NCBI GenBank assembly: GCA_035542155.1
Contig: DATKLX010000143.1
Coordinates: forward strand, 1 to 52,423
Reading direction: 5' to 3'
DNA from: DATKLX01 sp035542155
GTDB taxonomy: Bacteria; Chloroflexota; Anaerolineae; Anaerolineales; Anaerolineaceae
DNA: 52,423 nucleotides
Shown: in pieces, positions 32,246 to 40,479 of the stretch
How the letters are laid out: every line of letters begins with the position of its first letter
Numbering within the stretch: the first letter of the stretch is position 1
Position numbers and translations under genes: made by a program
Notes under the pieces: model-generated
Databases searched by the model: none
Seen by the model: only the letters and a program-made list of their open reading frames with translations
What the model was told of the DNA's origin: nothing

Positions 32246-35200
32246 ATGAAATGGTTGCCTTTCATTGGGGCGATCCTGCTGGTGCTCCTGATCCTTTCCC
32301 TCCCTACCCACGCGGACGCCCGAACTTCTTCTACCCCCACTCCCTCCGGAAGCGGCGCTCAGAAACCCGCGCCGGAGCCGGCCGCCCCCGCCGCGGACAT
32401 CCAGGGCAGCCTGCGCTTTGAGAGCCTTAGCCTCGAGGAGGGCCTTTCGCAAAGCTCCGTCCGCTCCATCCTCCAGGACCGCCAGGGCTTCCTCTGGGTT
32501 GGCACGGAGGACGGTCTCAACCGCTATGATGGCTACCACTTCAAGGTCTACCGACCCCTCCCCAATGACCCCAGCACCCTCAGCGACCGCTGGATCTCGG
32601 ACCTGTACGAGGATCGCGATGGTATCCTTTGGGTGGGCACCCGCCAGGGCGGCCTGAACCGCTTCGACCCGCGAACGGAAACGTTCGCCCACTACCAGCA
32701 CGACCCCCAGGACCCGGCCAGCATCAGCTCCGACAACATCCGCAGCATCACCCAGGACGCGGCGGGCGGCCTCTGGGTGGGCACGTTCGAAGGTCTGGAC
32801 CGGCTCGACCCCCAAACCGGCCGGTTCAGGCATTTCCGCAGCCAGCCCGGCGACCTGCAGAGCGTGAGCAGTGACAAGATCACCGCACTCTGGACGGACC
32901 GCCAGGGCGTTCTGTGGGTGGGCACGAATCAGGGCGGCCTGGACCGCTTCGATCCGGCCTCAAACACTTTTCGCAGCTACCATTACGATCCCAAAGACGC
33001 CGCCAGCATCGGCAGTGACAACATCTACACCATCCGCGAAACGCCCAACGGAGACCTGTGGTTGGGCACCAGCAATGGTCTCAGCCGCTTTGACCCACGC
33101 ACCGGGCGGGCCCGCCGCTATCTGGTCGCCCAGGATCCTTCGGAGAGCCAGTCCAACAGCAGCATCAACACCCTCTTCGTCGACCACAACGGGGCGCTGT
33201 GGGTCGGTACCGACCAGGGCCTCAACCGCCTGGAGGAAGCGACCGGTAAATTCACCAATTACCACCACATACCCGCCTTCCCCGACAGCCTGGGCAGCAA
33301 TATGGTTCTCTCCATCTATGAGGACCGCGAGGGCGTCTTGTGGGTCGGGACCTATGGGGGCGGGCTCAACAAATACAACCGCGGCAAGGAAAAATTCAGC
33401 TATTACCGCCACAACCCCGATGACCCCGCCAGCCTGGGCAGCGATGTGGTCTTCAATTTTTACGCCGAGCCGACCGGGATCACCTGGATTGCGACCATAG
33501 ACGGCCTGGACCGCTTCGACCGCTCCACCGGCCAGTTCAGCCACTACCGCCACGATCCCAGCCTTCCCGGCAGCCTCAGCGATAACGTCGTCTGGTTCGT
33601 CACCCGCGACCATGAGGGCAGGCTGTGGGTTGGAACCCGCGGCGGCCTCGACGAGCTTGACCCCGCCAGCGGCCAGTTCATCCACCACCGCTACGACCCG
33701 CAGGCCCCGGACACCATCTCCAGCAACCTGATTTACAACCTCTTCGAAGACCACGCCAGCGAGCTGTGGATCGGCACCAGCGAGGGCCTCGACCGGTACG
33801 ACCGCGCGACGCGCAAATTTATTCACTACCTCGATCCCCAGAACCCAACCGGCCCTTCCAAAGACGCCGTGATCGCCGTCCAGGAGGACGCCGCGGGGAA
33901 CATCTGGGCCGGCACTTTCGACTCCGGCCTGTTCCGCCTCAGCCGCAGCCCCGACCGCTATACCTATTACCAGGCCGACCCGCGGAAACCGGGCAGCCTC
34001 AACAACAACTCGGTAATGGCCATCACCCGCGATCACCAGGGCGCCCTGTGGGTCGCCACCGCCGGCGGCGGGTTGAACCGCTTCGACCCGGCCTCCGGAT
34101 CGTTCCAGGCCTTTACCGAGCAGGACGGCCTGCCGAACGATGTGGTCTACGGCGCGGTCGAGGATCGTCAGGGCTTCCTCTGGCTCAGCACGAACCTGGG
34201 GGTCTCACGCTTTGATCCCACCAGGCTCGCCTTCCACAACTACACCACTGTGAACGGTCTCCAGGGAAATGAATTCAATGAAGGAGCCTACGGGCAAGGC
34301 CCGGACGGCGCCATCTATTTTGGGGGGGTGAGCGGCTTTAACCTCTTTTACCCCGACCGCGTTCGCGATAGCGCTTATATCCCCCCCGTGGTTCTCACCG
34401 GTCTGACCCAGAACGGCGAGCCGCTCCGGACCAAAACAGCCGCCCCGGCCCTGAGCGAGATCGTCCTTCAGTGGCCCCAGGATTCCTTCGAGTTCGACTT
34501 CGCCTCGCTCAGCTTTTCCGAGCCGCAGAACAACCAATTTGCCTATAAGCTGGAGAATTTCGACAGCGCCTGGAATAAGATCGGCAGCCGGCGCAGCGGC
34601 CGCTATACCAACCTCCCCGGGGGCACCTACACCCTGCGTCTGATCGCCTCCAACGGCGACGGCGTCTGGAATGAAACCGGCACGGCCGTTAAGGTGATCG
34701 TCGTTGCGCCCTTCTGGAAGACCGCCTGGTTTTACGCGTTGGCCGGACTGACCGCCCTCCTGGCCGTGGCCAGCGTCTACCGCCTGCGCATTCGCGGGAT
34801 CGAGAGACAAAAGCGCGAGCTGGAGCGCGTCGTCAGCGAGCGCACCCAGGAGATGCAGCGCCTCTTCGAGCAGAACAAGGAGCTGGCCGTGATCGAAGAG
34901 CGCAACCGCCTGGCGCGCGATCTCCACGACAGCGCCAAGCAGAAGGCCTTCGCCAGCCTGGCCCAGCTCGGCACCGCCAGCGGCCTGATCTCCCAGGACA
35001 TCTCCGCCGCCCGCGAGCACATCGGCGAGGCGGAGAACCTGGTCTACGAGGTGATCCAGGAGCTGACCTTCCTCATCCAGGAGATGTACCCGATCGCCCT
35101 CATGGAGAAAGGGCTGGCCAATGTGCTGCGCGAATACATCTTTGAATGGGAGACGCGCACCGATATCCGCGTCAGCCTGCACATCGAGGGAGAATGCCGC

Positions 35201-35524
35201 CTCCCCCTGGAGATCGAGCAGGCTGTCTACCGCATCGTCCAGGAGTCGCTGGCCAATATCGCCCGTCACAGCCATGCCAACCGGGTAGAATTCTGGGTTG
35301 GGTACCACCCGGAAGAGATCGAAGTGCGCATCGCCGATAACGGCCAGGGCTTCGACCTGAACCAGCAGCCCAACGGCATAGGGCTGCGCTCGATGAGCGA
35401 GCGGGCGCAGAGCTTGAACGGCGCTCTCAAGATCGTCAGCGCGCCCGGCAAAGGCACCGAGCTGATCCTCACTGTGCCCACCGCTTCCCAGACCGTGAAG
35501 CCCAATGGAGGCCCACATGCCTGA
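32246..35524 (+). CDS. Sensor histidine kinase with two-propeller (14-repeat) sensor, Y_Y_Y and HisKA_3 domains
   Basis: A 1092-residue kinase. A signal peptide (about 1-25) and a short Pro-rich linker lead to about 14 Reg_prop repeats (about 50-700) with the recurring LWVGT-x-x-G-L-x-R-F/Y-D pattern. That count would form two seven-bladed propellers. A Y_Y_Y domain follows (FDSAWNKIGSRRSGRYTNLP), then one membrane helix (WFYALAGLTALLAVASVY). The HisKA_3 box RNRLARDLHDSAKQ places the phosphorylated histidine at 894. The HATPase has IADNGQGFDL and GIGLRSMSERA. Such hybrid-like sensors often detect polysaccharides, but the ligand is unknown. It overlaps its response-regulator gene by 8 bases. 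Confidence 0.94.
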   Translation: MKWLPFIGAILLVLLILSLPTHADARTSSTPTPSGSGAQKPAPEPAAPAADIQGSLRFESLSLEEGLSQSSVRSILQDRQGFLWVGTEDGLNRYDGYHFKVYRPLPNDPSTLSDRWISDLYEDRDGILWVGTRQGGLNRFDPRTETFAHYQHDPQDPASISSDNIRSITQDAAGGLWVGTFEGLDRLDPQTGRFRHFRSQPGDLQSVSSDKITALWTDRQGVLWVGTNQGGLDRFDPASNTFRSYHYDPKDAASIGSDNIYTIRETPNGDLWLGTSNGLSRFDPRTGRARRYLVAQDPSESQSNSSINTLFVDHNGALWVGTDQGLNRLEEATGKFTNYHHIPAFPDSLGSNMVLSIYEDREGVLWVGTYGGGLNKYNRGKEKFSYYRHNPDDPASLGSDVVFNFYAEPTGITWIATIDGLDRFDRSTGQFSHYRHDPSLPGSLSDNVVWFVTRDHEGRLWVGTRGGLDELDPASGQFIHHRYDPQAPDTISSNLIYNLFEDHASELWIGTSEGLDRYDRATRKFIHYLDPQNPTGPSKDAVIAVQEDAAGNIWAGTFDSGLFRLSRSPDRYTYYQADPRKPGSLNNNSVMAITRDHQGALWVATAGGGLNRFDPASGSFQAFTEQDGLPNDVVYGAVEDRQGFLWLSTNLGVSRFDPTRLAFHNYTTVNGLQGNEFNEGAYGQGPDGAIYFGGVSGFNLFYPDRVRDSAYIPPVVLTGLTQNGEPLRTKTAAPALSEIVLQWPQDSFEFDFASLSFSEPQNNQFAYKLENFDSAWNKIGSRRSGRYTNLPGGTYTLRLIASNGDGVWNETGTAVKVIVVAPFWKTAWFYALAGLTALLAVASVYRLRIRGIERQKRELERVVSERTQEMQRLFEQNKELAVIEERNRLARDLHDSAKQKAFASLAQLGTASGLISQDISAAREHIGEAENLVYEVIQELTFLIQEMYPIALMEKGLANVLREYIFEWETRTDIRVSLHIEGECRLPLEIEQAVYRIVQESLANIARHSHANRVEFWVGYHPEEIEVRIADNGQGFDLNQQPNGIGLRSMSERAQSLNGALKIVSAPGKGTELILTVPTASQTVKPNGGPHA

Positions 35525-36167
35525 ACGCATTTCATTACTGATCGTTGATGACCACGAAGTGGTCCGCAACGGCGTGCGCGCTTACCTCAACACCACCCCC
35601 GATTTTGACGTGATCGGAGAGGCCGCCTCCGGCGAGGAAGCCATTCGTCTGGTCGCCGAGCACATCCCCGATGTGGTCCTCATGGACCTGATCATGCCCG
35701 GGATGGACGGCGTGGAGACGACCCGCGAGATCAAAAAGATCAGCCCGCGCACGCAGATCGTCGTGCTGACCTCTTTCCACGACGACGCGCTGGTTTTCCC
35801 CGCGCTGAAAGCTGGCGCGATCTCCTATATCCTCAAAGATATGAAAATGGAGAAGCTCGTCGAGGCCCTGCGCCGGGCCATCAAGGGCGAGGTCACCCTC
35901 CACCCGCTGATCGCCACCCGCGTCCTGCAGAACCTGCGCGGCGAGAACAACGGCGAGCAGTCTTTCTACGCCGACCTGACCGAGCGCGAGCTGGACGTGC
36001 TCAAGCTGATCGCCAAGGGCCTGACCAACAGCCAGATCTCCGAGGAGCTGACCATCACCGAGAACACAGTCAAGGGCCACGTGAGCAACATTCTCTCCAA
36101 GCTGCACCTTGCCGACCGCACCCAGGTGGCCGTCTACGCCTGGCAGAAAGGCATCGTCAAGCGCTAA
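35517..36167 (+). CDS. NarL/FixJ-family response regulator
   Basis: A 216-residue regulator. The receiver domain has the paired acidic residues LLIVDDHEVV, the phosphorylation site DVVLMDLIMPGMDG and the Lys of YILKDM. A LuxR-type helix-turn-helix lies at the C-terminus (LTERELDVLKLIAKGLTNSQ, then VKGHVSNILSKL). It is the partner of the propeller kinase just upstream. GGAGG at 35508 sits five bases before the ATG at 35517, which therefore beats the in-frame ATG at 35505. Target genes are unknown; no carbohydrate operon adjoins it. Confidence 0.94.
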   Translation: MPERISLLIVDDHEVVRNGVRAYLNTTPDFDVIGEAASGEEAIRLVAEHIPDVVLMDLIMPGMDGVETTREIKKISPRTQIVVLTSFHDDALVFPALKAGAISYILKDMKMEKLVEALRRAIKGEVTLHPLIATRVLQNLRGENNGEQSFYADLTERELDVLKLIAKGLTNSQISEELTITENTVKGHVSNILSKLHLADRTQVAVYAWQKGIVKR

Positions 36168-36239
36168 AGAATCCCCCCGCCAATTGCTATCTTCCCTGCT
36201 GTTCTGGTGTATGATTAGTTTTAATCAGCAGGAGAAAAA

Positions 36240-36707
36240 ATGAATGTCCATACCCGTACGACGCGTGAATGTTCGCTCGATAGCCTACCCGCCGAGCTGG
36301 TAGGCGCGATTCGCAGCCATATTGAGTTTTACAAGCTGGGGAACGTAGAATCCAGCATCGTGATCTGCGTTGAAACGACCTCGGCGGAGAAAAAGCCCGG
36401 GCTTTTCCGAAACAACTCAGAGACGACGATCAGCGTGGATCTGGTCACGTCCGATTGGCTGATCGTGGCCGAGAAAAAAGGAAACGACAAGCCAGGTGTG
36501 ATTTCAGGCCAGTTGAAAAATCTTAACGTCCAAAATTTCGAGGACTCGGCCATGTTCAAGATCAGCCCCGATACCGGGCTCAACATCACCGGCCGCTACA
36601 GTGATGTGACCAAACAGGGCACGGCCTTTATTGGCCTGGGGACCGGCCCCGCGGCAGATAAATTCCGTAAAGCCCTGCGCGAGGCCATCCAGAATAAGCG
36701 GAATTGA
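36240..36707 (+). CDS. Hypothetical protein, possible PH-like fold
   Basis: A 155-residue soluble protein that I do not recognise. The middle is rich in alternating beta-type stretches (SSIVICVETTSAE, TTISVDLVTSDWLIVAEKK, AFIGLGTGPAADKFRKAL) ending in an amphipathic helix, which recalls small pleckstrin-like (bPH) domains. The ATG has AGGAGA at the proper distance. It stands alone between the response regulator and a convergent DUF1059 gene. Function unknown. Confidence 0.65.
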   Translation: MNVHTRTTRECSLDSLPAELVGAIRSHIEFYKLGNVESSIVICVETTSAEKKPGLFRNNSETTISVDLVTSDWLIVAEKKGNDKPGVISGQLKNLNVQNFEDSAMFKISPDTGLNITGRYSDVTKQGTAFIGLGTGPAADKFRKALREAIQNKRN

Positions 36708-36711
36708 TCCG

Positions 36712-36915
36712 TTACTCTGCAACCACCTTGGTGGAGCGGGATAGAGCCAGTTTCATGCGCTCAATCTCATCGGGCGAATGAATCTGGTTAAAATCCTCCA
36801 CGTGGCTTTCGCGCACGTGATCCAGCGCCTTTTGGATTACCTCATCTATGGTCTCGCCCTTCACCACGAAGGGGCAAGCCAACCCCATATCCTTGCATGA
36901 ATACCTGATCAACAT
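36712..36915 (-). CDS. DUF1059 family small protein
   Basis: A 67-residue protein matching DUF1059: MLIRYSCKDMGLACPFVVKG, then ETIDEVIQKALDHVRESH. The two Cys and the His are typical of the family and may bind metal, though no function is known. The ATG at 36915 has a perfect AGGAGGT site seven bases upstream, which rules out the longer frame to 36957. Members of this family often occur as single stress-linked genes. Confidence 0.85.
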   Translation of the reverse strand: MLIRYSCKDMGLACPFVVKGETIDEVIQKALDHVRESHVEDFNQIHSPDEIERMKLALSRSTKVVAE

Positions 36916-37065
36916 CGTTACCTCCTGGGGTTTTCTCAACCGGTAGATGCCTCGCACCCTGGAAAGACAACCCGGCCCAGAGCGTGTTTTGCTGTCCTTT
37001 ACTTTCGCCGATTATGTATCCTATCCTGAATTGGGTATTTTTACAAATCTTTCAAGGAAAGGCAA

Positions 37066-37629
37066 ATGGACGATCAAACTCGCATCCACCTGGCGAATAT
37101 CACCGTCGCTGACCGCGGCCTGCAGAACCAGGCTTTCAGCGCTCTTCTCGCGGCCAGCGAGCAGCCCGTCGACTGGGCCTACGCCGCCTGGGACGATCTG
37201 CGCGCCGACCTGGCCGACCCCGATAATCACGTCCGCGCCATTGCCGCGCAGATCCTCTGCAACCTCGCCAGGAGCGACCCCGAAGGGCGCATGCTCAAAG
37301 ATTTCCCCGCCCTCCTCGCCGTGACCCATGACGAGCGCTTTGTCACCGCCCGCCACTGCCTCCAGGCTCTCTGGAAGATCGGCCTGGCCGGCGACCGCCA
37401 GCGGGAAATGGTCGTCGCCGGGCTCGCTGGCCGCTTTGCCGGTTGCGCCGCCGAAAAGAACTGCACCCTCATCCGCTACGACATCATCGTGGACCTCAAG
37501 AACCTCTATTATCAGACCGGCGACGAAGCCATCCGGCAGAAGGCCCTGGAATTGATCGAGACCGAGCCGGACCTCAAGTACCGCAAAAAGTACGCCGGAG
37601 TGTGCAAAAGCAGAAAAGGCAATGCCTGA
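37066..37629 (+). CDS. HEAT-repeat-like helical protein
   Basis: A 187-residue helical protein. Helical pairs such as WDDLRADLADPDNHVRAIAA and HCLQALWKIG suggest HEAT-like repeats, which serve as protein-binding scaffolds. It overlaps the start of mutM by 8 bases, so the two are co-translated, which may hint at a role linked to DNA repair. HEAT-repeat DNA glycosylases (AlkD) are larger and their catalytic residues are not seen here. AAAGG precedes the ATG. Confidence 0.75.
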   Translation: MDDQTRIHLANITVADRGLQNQAFSALLAASEQPVDWAYAAWDDLRADLADPDNHVRAIAAQILCNLARSDPEGRMLKDFPALLAVTHDERFVTARHCLQALWKIGLAGDRQREMVVAGLAGRFAGCAAEKNCTLIRYDIIVDLKNLYYQTGDEAIRQKALELIETEPDLKYRKKYAGVCKSRKGNA

Positions 37630-38518
37630 ATTACCTGAATTAGAAGTGGTTTGCGAAGTGCTCCAGCGGCGGGTCGTCGGCCAGACAATCCAGGCGGTCA
37701 GCATTCTCCCGCCGGGTAGGGCGGTGGTGGTCCGCGACCTGACCGGGCAGAGCTTCCAGGCCAGCCTGACCGGCGCCGCCGTCCTGGACGTGACCCGCCG
37801 CGGCAAATTCCTCCTTTTCGCCTTCGACCGTCCCCTCACGTTGGCCCTCAACCCCAAGCTGGCCGGCCGCCTGCAGCTCGCCGCCCCGGCCGAAAAACGC
37901 CGCGCGAAGACCCACGTGGTCTTCAGCCTTTCCGGCGGCGGTCAGTTGCGCTACCTCGATCCGAAGCTGATGGGCCAGCTCTACCTCACCACCGATCTGA
38001 ATACTGTCCCCGATTACGCCGGCATGGGACCCGAGGCGCTGGAGATCTCGCCGGAGGATTTTCGGAAGCGGATCAAACCCTGCCGCGGCGAGATCAAGGG
38101 CGTGCTCACCCGCGGCGATTTCGTGGCCGGGATCGGCAATGCCTACGCCGACGAAATCCTCTGGGAAGCCCGCCTGCACCCCTACCGCAAGCGCACCCAG
38201 CTCACTGCCGAAGAAATCGACCGCCTGTACGCCGCGATGAGGACTACCCTGCTCGGCGCCGTCGAAAAAGTGCGCCAGGAAATGGGCGAGCGCATCGAGG
38301 AAGAGCCCCGCGGTTTCATGGCCGTGCACATGAAGACCAGCCAGCCCTGCCCGCGTTGTGGCACGGCGATCTCCCTGGTCGGCGCCAACCAGCGCATCAC
38401 CAACTTCTGCCGCGCCTGCCGGCCCGGGGGATTAATCAAGGGCATGTGGCGCATGCGTACTCGCTTGCGCTCTTCCCGACCAGCCTGGAACAAGCCAGGA
38501 GGCATGTTCTACATGTAA
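37622..38518 (+). CDS. mutM: Formamidopyrimidine-DNA glycosylase (MutM/Fpg)
   Basis: A 298-residue Fpg-family glycosylase that removes 8-oxoguanine and ring-opened purines and nicks the site. It starts with MPELPELE (catalytic Pro and Glu after Met removal) and has the conserved Lys in TRRGKFLLFAF. The helix-two-turn-helix GIGNAYADEILWEARLHP and the zinc finger CPRCGTAIS...FCRAC are intact. After the finger the protein continues for about 30 residues (ending WNKPGGMFYM) instead of stopping. That part of the gene contains a copy of a short repeat also found at 44486, so the tail may be acquired. The HEAT gene overlaps upstream. Confidence 0.93.
   Translation: MPELPELEVVCEVLQRRVVGQTIQAVSILPPGRAVVVRDLTGQSFQASLTGAAVLDVTRRGKFLLFAFDRPLTLALNPKLAGRLQLAAPAEKRRAKTHVVFSLSGGGQLRYLDPKLMGQLYLTTDLNTVPDYAGMGPEALEISPEDFRKRIKPCRGEIKGVLTRGDFVAGIGNAYADEILWEARLHPYRKRTQLTAEEIDRLYAAMRTTLLGAVEKVRQEMGERIEEEPRGFMAVHMKTSQPCPRCGTAISLVGANQRITNFCRACRPGGLIKGMWRMRTRLRSSRPAWNKPGGMFYM
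38444..38470 (+). repeat. 27-base repeat copy inside the 3' end of mutM
   Basis: This 27-base stretch begins ATGTGGCGCATGC and ends CTCGCTTGCGC. It matches 44486-44512 at 25 of 27 positions. It lies within the coding sequence and encodes part of the unusual C-terminal tail of MutM. Confidence 0.65.
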
Positions 38519-38541
38519 TCTGCAATCCCCTGCGGCTTCCC

Positions 38542-38740
38542 TTGCTTAATTTCATTATCTTGATAGAATATATCCAATTAACAATGACGCTTTTGGAGCA
38601 CGAAATGTTGGCTTGCTTGTGTGCGAGACGGGGTTCGTAGCCGCCGTCTCGCCGGGTTTCGAATAACAACTGGCTGGTGAAGAGACGGTGGCTGGACTCC
38701 GCGCGATGGGCGTTCGCTTGCCGTTTTTCGTTCCTCAGCC
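38542..38740 (+). promoter_or_regulatory. Promoter and folded leader of the cysteine operon
   Basis: TTGCTT (38542-38547), 16 bases and TAGAAT (38564-38569) form a possible promoter. In the leader, GAGACGG (38625-38631) pairs with CCGTCTC (38644-38650), and a second GAGACGG (38682-38688) could pair with the same CCGTCTC. These are mutually exclusive hairpins. A GCCGGC palindrome followed by six T (about 38728-38741) precedes cysM. The shape suggests attenuation or a riboswitch. Confidence 0.4.
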
Positions 38741-38768
38741 GGCTGTTTTTTATGTCTGGACACTGCGT

Positions 38769-39719
38769 ATGGCCCTGATCGATATGAAAGTCCGCCGCCA
38801 GATCATCCCCCAGCTCGGTGAGCTGGAGGGGTTGGTCGGCAATACCCCGCTGATCCCGCTCCACCGCATCACCACCGGCCTTTCCCCGCGGGTGAAGATT
38901 CTCGCCAAAGCCGAGTGGTTCAACCCGGGCGGCTCGGTCAAGGATCGCCCCGCCTTGCAGATCATCCGCGCCGGCCTGGAGAGCGGCGAGCTGGCCCCTG
39001 GCAGGCGCCTGCTCGATTCGACCTCGGGCAACACCGGCGTCGCTTACGCCACCTTTGGCGCGTCCCTGGGCCTCCCTGTCACTCTGACTCTACCCGCCAA
39101 CGCCAGCCCCGAGCGGCTCACCCTGCTCCGCGCGCTTGGCGCCGAGCTGGTCCTCACCGACCCGCTCGAAGGCTCGGACGGCGCCCTGGCCGTCGCCCGC
39201 GAGATGACCGCGCGCCACCCCGGGCGCTACTTCTACGCCAACCAGTACGATAACCCCGCCAACTGGCAGGCCCATTACAACACCACCGGCCCCGAGATCC
39301 TCTCCCAGACGGGCGGCAGGATCACCCACTTCGTCGCCGGGTTGGGCACCTCGGGCACGCTGATGGGCGCCGGCCGCGCCCTGCGCGAATATAACTCCGA
39401 GATCCGCCTGATCGCCGTCCAGCCCGACGATCCCTTCCATGGCCTGGAGGGGCTCAAGCACATGCCCACCGCGGTGCGACCCGCGATCTACGATCCATCC
39501 TTCGCCAGCGCCGTCCATGAGGTCGCCACCGAGACCGCTTATGCCATGATTCGCCGCCTGGCCCGCGAGGAAGGCCTCTTCGTGGGCATCTCCTCTGGGG
39601 CAGCCGCCGCCGCGGCTCTCGCGATCGCCGGAGAGCTCGATGAAGGTCTCATCGTCGTGATCTTCCCCGATTCGGGTTATAAATACCTCAGCGACCGCGC
39701 TCTCTGGGAGGGCATATGA
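38769..39719 (+). CDS. cysM: Cysteine synthase, CysM type acting on CysO-thiocarboxylate
   Basis: A 316-residue PLP enzyme. The PLP lysine lies in NPGGSVKDRPA, the phosphate loop region in TSGNTGVAYA and the glycine loop in GLGTSGTLMGAGR. The C-terminus FPDSGYKYLSDRALW is typical of the CysM group that uses O-phosphoserine and the sulfur carrier CysO in actinobacteria. The gene order with a JAMM protease, a CysO-like protein and MoeZ supports that pathway strongly. The start at 38769 fits the family; the ribosome site is weak and the frame is open from 38688. Its stop overlaps the next start by 4 bases. Confidence 0.92.
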   Translation: MALIDMKVRRQIIPQLGELEGLVGNTPLIPLHRITTGLSPRVKILAKAEWFNPGGSVKDRPALQIIRAGLESGELAPGRRLLDSTSGNTGVAYATFGASLGLPVTLTLPANASPERLTLLRALGAELVLTDPLEGSDGALAVAREMTARHPGRYFYANQYDNPANWQAHYNTTGPEILSQTGGRITHFVAGLGTSGTLMGAGRALREYNSEIRLIAVQPDDPFHGLEGLKHMPTAVRPAIYDPSFASAVHEVATETAYAMIRRLAREEGLFVGISSGAAAAAALAIAGELDEGLIVVIFPDSGYKYLSDRALWEGI

Positions 39720-40141
39720 CCCTGGCCATCCCCTCCACCCTGCTCGGCGAGATCTACGCCGTCGTCGAACGGGCCTACCCCGAAGAGGGCGCCGGCTTCC
39801 TCCTCGGCTCGGACGGCCCTGTGCGGCGTGTAGCCTCCGTCTTCCCGCTGGCCAACGCTAGCGAGGACGCCGCCCGCCGCAACCGCTACCTGATCACTCC
39901 CGAGGACTACCTCAAGGGCGAGCTGGAGGCCGAGGCGCAGGGAATAGACATCATCGGCGTCTTCCACTCCCATCCCGACCACCCTGAACGTCCATCCGAG
40001 TTCGACCGCGAATGGGCCCAGCCCTACTTTTCGTACCTGATCACCAGCGTCCAATCCGGCAGGGCCATCGAGAGCCGCTCCTGGCGCCTCACCGACGACC
40101 GCGCCCAGTTCATAGAAGAAGCGATCGAGATCACGCTATAA
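39716..40141 (+). CDS. mec: JAMM/MPN+ metalloprotease (Mec-like)
   Basis: A 141-residue JAB1/MPN+ domain. The Glu of EEGAGFLLG and the motif HSHPDHPERPSEFD (H-x-H, seven residues, S-x-x-D) form the complete zinc site. In M. tuberculosis the matching enzyme, Mec, clips cysteine from the C-terminus of CysO after CysM has added it. Here it is the second gene of the same set and overlaps cysM by 4 bases, so the same job is very likely. A GGGAGGG site precedes the start. Confidence 0.92.
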   Translation: MTLAIPSTLLGEIYAVVERAYPEEGAGFLLGSDGPVRRVASVFPLANASEDAARRNRYLITPEDYLKGELEAEAQGIDIIGVFHSHPDHPERPSEFDREWAQPYFSYLITSVQSGRAIESRSWRLTDDRAQFIEEAIEITL

Positions 40142-40156
40142 TCAAAAAGGATTTTT

Positions 40157-40190
40157 ACTGTTCTCCGTTTTCTGCTCTCTGTTCTCTCTT
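40157..40190 (+). repeat. Short repeat between mec and cysO
   Basis: The 17-mer ACTGTTCTCCGTTTTCT (40157-40173) followed by a TGTTCTCT variant recurs exactly at 41676-41692 after moeZ. It fills most of the 62-base gap and may be a processing or termination signal. Confidence 0.4.
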
Positions 40191-40203
40191 TAGGAGCTAA
40201 TTC

Positions 40204-40476
40204 ATGCCTGTATTACGCATTCCCACTCCCTTACGCGTCTACACCGGCGGGCAGAGCGACGTCACCGTCAGCGGCGTGACCGTCTCCGCCGCCCTGGCCG
40301 ACCTGACCGCCCGTCACCCGGATATCCGCCCGCACATCATGAAAGACGACGGCGAGCTGCGCGCCTACGTCAACCTCTTCCGCGGCGAAGAGAACGTCGC
40401 CAATCTGCAGGGCCTGCAGACCCCTCTCGCCGAGGATGACCGGCTGCGCATCATCCCCAGCATCGCCGGAGGATAA
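40204..40476 (+). CDS. cysO: ThiS/MoaD-family sulfur carrier protein (CysO-like)
   Basis: A 90-residue beta-grasp (ubiquitin-like) protein ending in the required Gly-Gly (IIPSIAGG). The size and the stretch AYVNLFRGEENVANLQGLQT match the CysO group. Its C-terminus is adenylated by the MoeZ-like enzyme, converted to a thiocarboxylate, and offered to CysM as the sulfur source. AGGAG lies upstream and moeZ begins three bases after its stop. The free Gly-Gly end means no processing is needed before activation. Confidence 0.93.
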   Translation: MPVLRIPTPLRVYTGGQSDVTVSGVTVSAALADLTARHPDIRPHIMKDDGELRAYVNLFRGEENVANLQGLQTPLAEDDRLRIIPSIAGG

Positions 40477-40479
40477 CCC

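Noticed and set aside
38576..38768. SAM-I riboswitch or T-box before cysM
   Set aside because: There is no SAM-I core (AGGGACUGGCCCGAUGAA-type) and no T-box UGGNACC sequence. Only competing hairpins are seen.
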